The notes under the pieces were generated by a model, which worked only from the letters and a program-made list of their open reading frames with translations, did no database searches and was not told the origin of the DNA. Positions 1 to 5,333 of a stretch of DNA of 6,476 nucleotides are shown one piece after another (positions within the stretch are counted from its first letter, which is position 1; the number at the start of each line of letters is the position of its first letter). Origin of the DNA: Desulfobacterales bacterium (GTDB lineage Bacteria; Desulfobacterota; DSM-4660; Desulfatiglandales; Desulfatiglandaceae); assembly GCA_022013615.1 (NCBI GenBank), contig JAKLQB010000522.1:1-6476 (forward strand), in the 5' to 3' direction. A program made the translations under genes and the position numbers.

Positions 1-147
1 CTGTTCGCTGCAATACTAATCGGCCATCGGTGGAAAACATCAGGGTAAAAACGACATTGGGAAAACCTGTATCATACCGGCTTCTCTCAATACCAATATA
101 TCTGACTGAGCGCCTTGGCCTATTAATAGAAGAGGCTCATGGGCTGC
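1..147. other. Left flank without a supported gene
   Basis: No convincing coding region is seen here. On the plus strand a short open frame enters from the left edge and ends at a TAA at 46-48, giving 15 codons. It could be the tail of a gene outside the window, but this is too short to identify. Two loosely similar strings, catcggtggaaaac (25-38) and cattgggaaaac (55-66), sit 30 bp apart and could be degenerate repeats from an insertion sequence end. That reading is only an impression. Confidence 0.3.
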
Positions 148-172
148 AAAAAAACGGTGTCAAGACCTGACC
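148..172 (-). terminator. Possible rho-independent terminator after the ADP-ribosylglycohydrolase gene
   Basis: Read on the minus strand, positions 172-157 form a short hairpin: stem GTCA/TGAC with loop GGTCT, plus one more G-C pair across a bulged A. A C and then seven T (154-148) follow. It lies about 35 bp downstream of the stop codon at 207, which is where a terminator would be expected. The stem is short, so efficiency is doubtful. The same string (gtcaagacctgac) resembles a motif I recall as recurrent in deltaproteobacterial genomes near Y1/REP-type transposases, so it may instead be a mobile-repeat remnant. Confidence 0.4.
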
Positions 173-206
173 TTTGGCATAGGCACGGAAATAATGTAAG
201 TTGCTA

Positions 207-1001
207 TCAAGTGCATCCATTGGTTCGACTTCCATGTATGTACTTCCGGCAAAAGGCTTCGGTAATCTCGCGCAAATCAGGAGTCAGGCACTCATGGACT
301 TTCGCTCGAATGGTAGTCGGAACATCTCCATAGAAAGCCTCGGCAATGCCACCGGTGATGCAAGCGAGTGTATCGCTGTCACCTCCCAGCGAGATAGCGT
401 TCCGGACTGCATCCTCATACGATATGGAATCAAGGAAGGCAATTATCGCTTCCGGCACGGTCCCTTGGCAGGAGACGTCAAACGAGTACGTTGGCCGAAT
501 ATCATCCACAGTTCGTTTCAAATCGTATCCGAACCGCTGGCTGATTTCCATTCGAATTTCCTCCTTCTCATGGCCTGTCCGAGCGAGAAATACCGAAAGA
601 GCTGTCGCCTGGGCTCCTTTGATCCCTTCGGGATGGTTGTGCGAAATCTCAGCGGTCTTCCTGGCTTCCTTAAGCACTTCATTTTTTGTATCAAACGCGA
701 AACCGACCGGGCTGACACGCATGGCAGAGCCATTACCCCAGCTGTTGTAAGGCTGCGGACGGTCCGAATGAAGCCAGCCGATGAAAGATCCTCCGTATCC
801 TGCTCCGGGATAACGCCTGCCGATCTCTCTAACCGATAGCTGATATGGACAGCCCGTGAGGATGGCATCGGCCACTGCAACGGTCAGCACTGTGTCGTCC
901 GTGAAAATACACCTGGGATGGAAAAGAGGAAAGTCCTTAGTCTTGATCTGAGAATGCTCATAAACCGACCCAATAATATCCCCAGCGATTGATCCGATCA
1001 T
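207..1001 (-). CDS. ADP-ribosylglycohydrolase family protein (DraG/ARH-like)
   Basis: This 264-residue protein has the usual length and motif order of the ADP-ribosylglycohydrolase fold, a cytosolic Mg-dependent family that removes ADP-ribose from modified substrates. Visible motifs are the N-terminal GSIAGDIIGSVYE (residues 3-15), the metal-binding FTDDT (33-37), GNGSAMRVSP (89-98), SHNHPEG (120-126) and the C-terminal metal-binding GGDSDTLA (206-213) followed by GGIAEAFYG. All expected acidic metal ligands (D35, D36, D208, D210) are present, so it should be active. The ATG start at 1001 is supported by an AGGGAG site just upstream and by the family's typical first residues. The gene begins 43 bp after a truncated Fic-family gene on the same strand and probably shares its transcript. 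The target (protein arginine, DNA base or a small molecule) cannot be told from sequence. It is not necessarily the nitrogenase-reductase regulator DraG, as no nitrogen-fixation genes are nearby. Confidence 0.93.
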   Translation of the reverse strand: MIGSIAGDIIGSVYEHSQIKTKDFPLFHPRCIFTDDTVLTVAVADAILTGCPYQLSVREIGRRYPGAGYGGSFIGWLHSDRPQPYNSWGNGSAMRVSPVGFAFDTKNEVLKEARKTAEISHNHPEGIKGAQATALSVFLARTGHEKEEIRMEISQRFGYDLKRTVDDIRPTYSFDVSCQGTVPEAIIAFLDSISYEDAVRNAISLGGDSDTLACITGGIAEAFYGDVPTTIRAKVHECLTPDLREITEAFCRKYIHGSRTNGCT

Positions 1002-1005
1002 ATGT

Positions 1006-1013
1006 CTCCCTTT
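1006..1013 (-). promoter_or_regulatory. Ribosome binding site of the ADP-ribosylglycohydrolase gene
   Basis: On the minus strand AAAGGGAG ends four bases before the ATG at 1001. It supports that start and means the gene can be translated independently of the truncated gene before it. Confidence 0.6.
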
Positions 1014-1017
1014 CTAT

Positions 1018-1064
1018 GTCGAACGTACCGCATGACCGGCGCAGCTATGATGCGTCCGGTCGAC
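1018..1064. repeat. Imperfect palindrome at the truncation junction of the Fic-family gene
   Basis: On the plus strand ccggcgca (1036-1043) pairs with tgcg-t-ccgg (1051-1059), an 8-bp stem with one bulged base and a 7-nt loop. An outer pair, gtcga (1018-1022) with tcgac (1060-1064), flanks it asymmetrically. A competing small hairpin, tgcgtc-cggtc-gacgca, occupies 1051-1067. The last codons of the truncated gene and its stop codon lie inside this structure. It could be a recombination site, a weak transcription attenuator or chance. Confidence 0.35.
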
Positions 1065-1248
1065 GCAGTTGATGCTCATTGAGAATATTCGTTGGTTTTG
1101 TCTTGTCTATCCAAGCCAGCGCCGCAACTATGTTGTCTTGTTCCCATCGATTCAGTTCACCATGCGTCGTTATGTGGGTGAGCAGCAAGCCTTCCGCCTC
1201 ATCCGGATCAATGGGTGTAGCTCCCTCGGGATATTTGAAGTCAATCAT
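1045..1248 (-). pseudogene. Truncated mobile mystery protein B (Fic/DOC family), N-terminal remnant
   Basis: The encoded peptide is 67 residues from the ATG at 1248. It begins MIDFKYPEGATPIDPDEAEG and contains a THGELNRWEQ segment, the recognisable N-terminus of mobile mystery protein B. That family is about 200 residues long and carries a Fic domain (HPFxxGNGR catalytic motif, nucleotide transfer to hydroxyl groups of target proteins). Here the frame ends with NILNEHQLRRPDAS and a stop, so the whole Fic motif region is missing. Only 43 bp separate the stop from the next gene, so no remainder can be hidden there. The start is chosen because its ATG overlaps the TGA of the preceding regulator gene in the classic ATGA arrangement of translationally coupled pairs. 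A GTG four codons earlier (1260) is possible but lacks a clear ribosome site. The product is most likely inactive as a Fic enzyme. Whether the short peptide is made or has any role is unknown. Confidence 0.8.
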
Positions 1249-1706
1249 GATTTGTTCCACAAATTTGAAGGAAGCGAGCGTATGAGTTCATCAACCAAGT
1301 CAGATAAGGCCTGCTCGTTCTCTCTCCTGCTGAGTGCTTGATTCTCCAAGCTCATGGTTTGAGAAGCCTGGGCAAGGCGCTGGGCCGCGACTTTTTTTAC
1401 CTGACGGGCAACAGTCTCTTCCAGACTTGTGCGTGGCACGAATCCATAGACAAATACGCAATCGAGACACTCTGAGATCCGGCGCATGGTCTTGATGGTG
1501 ACCGAGCCCGCCAGCTCTTCTTTCTCGATACGCGCAACAGCTTGCTGAGCGACACCGAGTCGATTGGCCAATTGCCTGGCAGTCATCCCCAGTGCGTCAC
1601 GGATAGCCCGAATCCAACCTTTCGGAGGTGCTGTGACGTCAAGTAGAGGGCTAAGACGTTGGAGCGAAGCATCAAGTTGCTCTCTAATCAGTTTCTTCTT
1701 GTTCAT
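1245..1706 (-). CDS. Mobile mystery protein A: Xre-type helix-turn-helix regulator, antitoxin-like
   Basis: This 153-residue protein matches what I know of mobile mystery protein A, which is found in two-gene operons with the Fic-domain protein B in mobile regions. Residues about 32-87 form a lambda-repressor-like helix-turn-helix, with the recognition part around LANRLGVAQQAVARIEKEE (46-64) followed by SVTIKTMRRISECLDCVFVYGF. The N-terminus is short and charged, and the C-terminal third (about 95-153) is predicted helical and rich in Gln, Ala and Glu. The length looks complete. The ATG at 1706 has a weak purine-rich site (AAGAAGTGAG) before it. Its stop overlaps the start of the B remnant by the ATGA junction. 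Three phased palindromes lie 60-142 bp upstream, so autorepression is a reasonable inference. With its Fic partner deleted it is an orphan regulator, and probably now governs the downstream ADP-ribosylglycohydrolase gene. Confidence 0.85.
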   Translation of the reverse strand: MNKKKLIREQLDASLQRLSPLLDVTAPPKGWIRAIRDALGMTARQLANRLGVAQQAVARIEKEELAGSVTIKTMRRISECLDCVFVYGFVPRTSLEETVARQVKKVAAQRLAQASQTMSLENQALSRRENEQALSDLVDELIRSLPSNLWNKS

Positions 1707-1731
1707 GATCTCACTTCTTTGAGTTCAGGTG

Positions 1732-1742
1732 ACTATACTATA
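1732..1742 (-). promoter_or_regulatory. Candidate -10 element for the regulator operon
   Basis: On the minus strand the sequence TATAGTATAGT holds two overlapping TATAGT hexamers, 26-36 bp upstream of the ATG at 1706. No good -35 box is found at 17-18 bp. The closest, TTGTAC (1769-1764), is 21 bp from the nearer hexamer and lies partly within the first operator palindrome. A bound repressor there would block RNA polymerase. The call rests on composition and position only. Confidence 0.35.
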
Positions 1743-1746
1743 CATT

Positions 1747-1764
1747 CTGTCCAATGATAGACAG
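1747..1764. repeat. Inverted repeat CTGTC-N8-GACAG next to the operators
   Basis: A 5-bp inverted repeat (1747-1751 with 1760-1764) lies between the candidate -10 and the first operator palindrome and touches the latter. Its sequence differs from the ACAAYA-type operators, so it may bind something else, form a weak hairpin, or be chance. Confidence 0.3.
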
Positions 1765-1765
1765 T

Positions 1766-1781
1766 ACAACATATATATTGT
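1766..1781. promoter_or_regulatory. Operator palindrome 1 (ACAACA-TATA-TATTGT)
   Basis: A 16-bp near-perfect palindrome, extended by GT/AC to 20 bp at 1764-1783, and the nearest of three copies to the regulator gene. It overlaps the expected -35 region of the leftward promoter. A further isolated half-site, TATTGT, lies at 1784-1789. A binding site for the adjacent helix-turn-helix protein is the simplest reading. Confidence 0.7.
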
Positions 1782-1798
1782 ACTATTGTCAAGAAAAA

Positions 1799-1814
1799 AC
1801 AATATTTATATTGT
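1799..1814. promoter_or_regulatory. Operator palindrome 2 (ACAATA-TTTA-TATTGT)
   Basis: The second copy has perfect 6-bp arms around a 4-bp AT-rich centre. It starts exactly 33 bp after the first, about three helical turns, so bound dimers would sit on nearly the same face of the DNA. Confidence 0.7.
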
Positions 1815-1831
1815 ACGAAAGCTTGTTTATT

Positions 1832-1847
1832 ACAATATTTGTGTTGT
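1832..1847. promoter_or_regulatory. Operator palindrome 3 (ACAATA-TTTG-TGTTGT)
   Basis: The third copy has one arm mismatch (ACAATA against TGTTGT) and again starts exactly 33 bp after the previous copy. It is the farthest from the regulator gene. One extra T-A pair at each side extends it to 1831-1848. Confidence 0.68.
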
Positions 1848-1848
1848 A

Positions 1849-1993
1849 TTTCTTCGTCTTTGTGTCAGGCATCGAAGGGATAACCAGCGGGCCTGAAGCC
1901 TTTCGAGTTGGCACGAACCTTAACGTAAAAATCACCCGCCTGCCCGCATGGCATGGCTTGGATCATCCCGATACAGCGGGAAGGTTTAATGGA
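1849..1993. other. Gene-free spacer between the efflux operon and the operator region
   Basis: No gene is supported here. The only visible structures are a 4-bp stem CCCG-ATACAG-CGGG at 1967-1980 and a repeated CAGCGGG (1888-1894 and 1974-1980). The hairpin has no T-tract on the minus strand, so no clear terminator for the efflux operon is seen, and read-through into the regulator operon cannot be excluded. Confidence 0.4.
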
Positions 1994-4783
1994 TCAACTT
2001 TTATTCTCAGCAGATGACCTTTTTACAAGACCCTGGTGGCCGTGGTCCAGCTCCCATCGCTTGTCTAAGTAGTAGAGTATAGGTACCGCCATCCGGGAGA
2101 GCAAAAGGGATGCAACTTCTCCCGCCATGAGCGATATGGCCAGTCCCTGAAAGATGGGGTCAAAAAGAATAACCGAGGCGGCCACAACTACGGCGGCAGC
2201 CGTAAGCATCATGGGACGGAAACGAACCGCCCCTGCATCTATGACCGCCTTATTAAGCGGCATGCCCTCCTTGAGACGGAGCTCGATGAAGTCCACTAAT
2301 ATGATGGAGTTACGCACCACAATACCGGCACCTGCTATGAAACCGATCATGGATGTAGCCGTAAAGAATGCGCCCATCAACCCATGTACCGGCAGGATGC
2401 CCACCAGGGAGAAGGGGATGGCGGCCATGATGACTAAAGGTGTGCTGAGGGACTGGAACCAGCCCACCACAAGAATGAAAATAAGCACTAAAACCACACC
2501 AAAGGCGATTCCCAGATCGCGGAAGACCTCGTAGGTGATATGCCATTCGCCGTCCCATTTCATGGCCAGTTGTTTGTCGCTTTCAGGAATACGTGCTGTA
2601 TACTGACTGATCTTGTATCCCTCCGGCAAGACAATGGCATCGATTTTCTTACGCATTTCGAGAATGGCATACACCGGACTTTCCTTAACCCCGGCCAAAT
2701 CCCCGGTAACATATACCACCGGCATCAAATTCTTATGATAAATACTGCGCTCGCGTTGGGTTTCATGGGCGGTTACCAGATCGGTAAGCGATACCAATCC
2801 TCCACCGGCCGATGGGATTTTTATGGCAGATAATCGCCTAATCCCGGCCCTGTCAGCCAATGACAGACGCACCATAATGGGCACGTCCTCTTTTTCCTCA
2901 GGTCGATGAAGCAAACCCCCTTGCATCCCTTTGAGGGCGATCTGAAGGGCCTGCTCAATCTGTTCCACACTTATACCGTGAAGGGCCGCCTTCTCTCTAT
3001 CAACAACTAAATTGATCCGAGCCTGTTTCTCTTCCATAAACCAATCCGCATCCACCACGCCCGGGGTCTCTTCAAAAATCTTGAGCACTTTTTTGGCGAT
3101 CAGGCGTTGGCGTTCATAGTCAGGCCCATAGATTTCCGCAACAAGTGTGGACAATACTGGGGGTCCAGGGGGTACCTCTGCCACCTTTATGCGGGCCATG
3201 TATCTATCAGCAATGCGCTTGAGCTCAGGCCTCACACGTTTAGCTATGTCATGGCTTTGGGCTTTTCGATGATGTTTGCCTGCAAGATTCACCTGGATGT
3301 CAGCCACATTGGGGCCTCGCCTCAGGTAATAATGACGCACCAGGCCGTTAAAATTATAAGGCGCTGCCGTGCCGACATATATCTCATAATCCACCACCTC
3401 GTTCACCGTTTTCAAAAACTCCCCCATTTCTAATGCCACAGAAGATGTATCTTCCAGCGTGGCGGATTCGGGCATATCTATAATCACCTGAAACTCGCTC
3501 TTGTTGTCAAAAGGCAGCATTTTAACCTTGACCCAGCCCACGAAAATAAGGGAGCAGGCCCCTAACAGAAGCACCACTAATCCAATCAAAAAAAGCCACC
3601 TCCGGAAAGATGATTCAATGAGGGGGGTCATAATACGGCGATAGAGTCTGATACTCCAGTCTTCCTTCTCTCCATGCTCCTCACCTCCACCATGCTTTTT
3701 ATGTTTTAGAAGGCGCATGGATGCCCACGGTGTAACAATAAAGGCAACCAGGAGAGAAAAGAACATTGCAGCCGAGGCCCCTACAGGAATTGGCCGCATG
3801 TAAGGACCCATGAGACCGCCCACAAAGGCCATGGGCAGGATGGCGGCAATCACGGTAAGGGTTGCAAGAATTGTAGGATTTCCCACCTCGTCCACGGCCT
3901 CAACAGCCACCTCGAGAAACGGGCGATCCTTGTTTTCAGGAAGGCGGAAATGGCGAACAATATTTTCAACAACGACAATGGCGTCATCCACCAAAATACC
4001 GATGGAGAAAATAAGGGCAAAAAGGGTGATGCGGTTCAACGTATAGCCATAAAGATAAAAAACAGCAAGAGTGAGGGCCAAGGTTACCGGAATGGCCAAT
4101 GCAACGACACCTGATTCGCGGCGGCCAAGGGCGAACCATATAAGGAGGATCACAGAAAAAAACGCAATGAACATGTGTAGCAGAAGCTCATCAGATTTCT
4201 CCTTTGCCGTCTCTCCATAATGGCGGGTCACGGTCATGTGGATGTTATCCGGAATAATTATTCCACGGCTCTCTTCCACCCGCTTAAGGACCCTTTCGGC
4301 TACTGTAATGGCATTTGCGCCCTTTCGCTTGGCAACGGTAAGAGTAACGGCAGGATAAATGGCATCAGAGGTATGCTCCCCACCGATTTCCTTTTTATCA
4401 ACGGCAGGTCCCATCCCGAGGAACACATACTGATCAGGCTCTTCAGGGCCATCTACAATTGTAGCCACATCTTTAAGGTAAACGGGGCGATCTCCATGGA
4501 TGCCTACAACCACCCCGCCCACATCATCTGCATCACGTAGAAAGGCTCCCGTATGGACCTGAGTTTCCCCGTCCACAGAAGGGTAAGTTCCGGTTTCCGA
4601 CTCCCGATTGGCAGCACGAAGCATCTTAAGAATGGTGCCGGCATCCACATAAAAGGCTGCCAACCGCACGGGATCGAGCCGGACTTCAACCTGTCGTCGG
4701 TAGCCGCCAATAATACTGGTGATGGCAACGTTGGCCTCGCGCTTTACCAGGTCTTCCACTTCGGCCACAACCCTGCGTAACAT
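1994..4783 (-). CDS. Efflux RND transporter permease, C-terminal fragment (frameshifted gene)
   Basis: This frame carries most of an inner-membrane RND pump, a proton-driven antiporter that works with a periplasmic adaptor and an outer membrane channel. From the ATG at 4783 it gives 929 residues. The reading frame continues upstream of that ATG to the G-run at 4860-4867 and encodes the expected [10 protein letters not shown] segment, so 4783 is an internal Met rather than a natural start. Membrane segments lie near residues 201-219, 226-246, 254-275, 305-325, 335-352, 395-417 and then 756-776, 782-800, 808-830, 855-875 and 880-905, i.e. TM2-TM12 of the family. The two large periplasmic loops are present. 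TM4 holds [18 protein letters not shown] with the Asp pair (266, 267) of the proton relay, which resembles drug/organic-substrate (HAE-type) pumps more than metal pumps. The TM6-TM7 loop is rich in His and Glu ([16 protein letters not shown]). Substrate unknown. Joined to the upstream fragment, the protein would be about 1087 residues, a normal length. Confidence 0.9.
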   Translation of the reverse strand: MLRRVVAEVEDLVKREANVAITSIIGGYRRQVEVRLDPVRLAAFYVDAGTILKMLRAANRESETGTYPSVDGETQVHTGAFLRDADDVGGVVVGIHGDRPVYLKDVATIVDGPEEPDQYVFLGMGPAVDKKEIGGEHTSDAIYPAVTLTVAKRKGANAITVAERVLKRVEESRGIIIPDNIHMTVTRHYGETAKEKSDELLLHMFIAFFSVILLIWFALGRRESGVVALAIPVTLALTLAVFYLYGYTLNRITLFALIFSIGILVDDAIVVVENIVRHFRLPENKDRPFLEVAVEAVDEVGNPTILATLTVIAAILPMAFVGGLMGPYMRPIPVGASAAMFFSLLVAFIVTPWASMRLLKHKKHGGGEEHGEKEDWSIRLYRRIMTPLIESSFRRWLFLIGLVVLLLGACSLIFVGWVKVKMLPFDNKSEFQVIIDMPESATLEDTSSVALEMGEFLKTVNEVVDYEIYVGTAAPYNFNGLVRHYYLRRGPNVADIQVNLAGKHHRKAQSHDIAKRVRPELKRIADRYMARIKVAEVPPGPPVLSTLVAEIYGPDYERQRLIAKKVLKIFEETPGVVDADWFMEEKQARINLVVDREKAALHGISVEQIEQALQIALKGMQGGLLHRPEEKEDVPIMVRLSLADRAGIRRLSAIKIPSAGGGLVSLTDLVTAHETQRERSIYHKNLMPVVYVTGDLAGVKESPVYAILEMRKKIDAIVLPEGYKISQYTARIPESDKQLAMKWDGEWHITYEVFRDLGIAFGVVLVLIFILVVGWFQSLSTPLVIMAAIPFSLVGILPVHGLMGAFFTATSMIGFIAGAGIVVRNSIILVDFIELRLKEGMPLNKAVIDAGAVRFRPMMLTAAAVVVAASVILFDPIFQGLAISLMAGEVASLLLSRMAVPILYYLDKRWELDHGHQGLVKRSSAENKS

Positions 4784-4835
4784 GTAATGATCGACATCAT
4801 CCCCCCAGAACGTCAGGGCAAGAATGGGGACGTCA

Positions 4836-5258
4836 TCAATATAGCGGGGTTTTACAAGAGGGGGGGGAGACGCCTTCAGGAATCAGATCGTAATTGGCCG
4901 TCAGTTTGGACTGTAACCTGACGATTGATTTCTCCTCGTCTTCGCCCACAAAGAACCGGACTACCACCATGGACATGCCGGGACTGGATGTGGAATAGAT
5001 GTACTCCACTCCGGGAATTTCCCAGAGAAGCTTTTCCATTGGTTTGGAAACACGCTGCTCCACCTCTTTGGCGCTTGCACCCGGCATGCTGACAAATATA
5101 TCGATCATTGGCACAATTATCTGGGGCTCTTCCTCCCTCGGGAGGACCAAGACAGCAGCCATACCTAAAATGATTGACGCAATAATGATAAGTGGGGTTA
5201 GCTTTGAATTTATAAATGCCCGAGCGATTTTACCCGCCGCACCTACCGGATGTTTCAT
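4836..5258 (-). CDS. Efflux RND transporter permease, N-terminal fragment (frameshifted gene)
   Basis: This frame encodes the first part of the same RND permease: a short cytoplasmic start ([15 protein letters not shown]), TM1 at about residues 21-39, then the LPREEEPQI and [20 protein letters not shown] segments that open the first periplasmic (pore/PN1) domain. About residue 131 it reaches GVSPP in the homopolymer, then runs out of frame through SCKTPLY to a stop at 4836. One base fewer in the run gives [20 protein letters not shown], the sequence expected in this family, and joins the next fragment. The ATG at 5258 is preferred over an in-frame ATG at 5282 because AAAGGTGG sits four bases before it and because the family begins with this MKHPVG-like sequence. 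The start lies 75 bp after the adaptor gene's stop on the same strand, so the two are co-transcribed. Alone, this fragment cannot form a pump. Confidence 0.88.
   Translation of the reverse strand: MKHPVGAAGKIARAFINSKLTPLIIIASIILGMAAVLVLPREEEPQIIVPMIDIFVSMPGASAKEVEQRVSKPMEKLLWEIPGVEYIYSTSSPGMSMVVVRFFVGEDEEKSIVRLQSKLTANYDLIPEGVSPPSCKTPLY
4860..4867 (-). other. Eight-base homopolymer causing the RND frameshift
   Basis: The plus strand has eight consecutive G (coding strand TC-CCCCCCCC-TCTTG). With eight C the frame closes 24 bp later. With seven C it reads [17 protein letters not shown] and stays open through the full pump. The indel is therefore in this run, as either a real slippage mutation or a sequencing/assembly error. 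Confidence 0.85.
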
Positions 5259-5262
5259 GAGA

Positions 5263-5270
5263 CCACCTTT
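5263..5270 (-). promoter_or_regulatory. Ribosome binding site of the RND permease gene
   Basis: On the minus strand AAAGGTGG ends four bases before the ATG at 5258. The alternative ATG at 5282 has no comparable site, so this decides the start. Confidence 0.6.
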
Positions 5271-5333
5271 CCTGAACCCCATAAAGGGATTACAGGGCTA
5301 TGAAAAATAAGTACAAAAGGCTTACGCATGCGA

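Noticed and set aside
201..839. Long open frame (212 codons) on the plus strand
   Set aside because: It lies entirely opposite the ADP-ribosylglycohydrolase gene, whose motifs are clear. The plus-strand translation has no recognisable domain.
1764..1848. Three evenly spaced repeats as a CRISPR array
   Set aside because: The repeats are only 16-bp palindromes with 17-bp AT-rich gaps, too short for CRISPR repeats and spacers, and there are no cas genes.
1967..1980. CCCG/CGGG hairpin as terminator of the efflux operon
   Set aside because: The stem is only 4 bp and no T-tract follows it on the minus strand.
1754..2017. Plus-strand open frame of 87 codons
   Set aside because: It runs through the AT-rich operator array and into the end of the RND gene, with low-complexity translation and no visible ribosome site.
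4504..4780. Overlapping open frames on both strands inside the RND gene
   Set aside because: The minus-strand frame of the pump is unambiguous there. The alternatives have no family features.
5280..5282. Upstream ATG as start of the RND permease
   Set aside because: It lacks a ribosome binding site and adds residues not typical of the family. The ATG at 5258 has AAAGGTGG before it.
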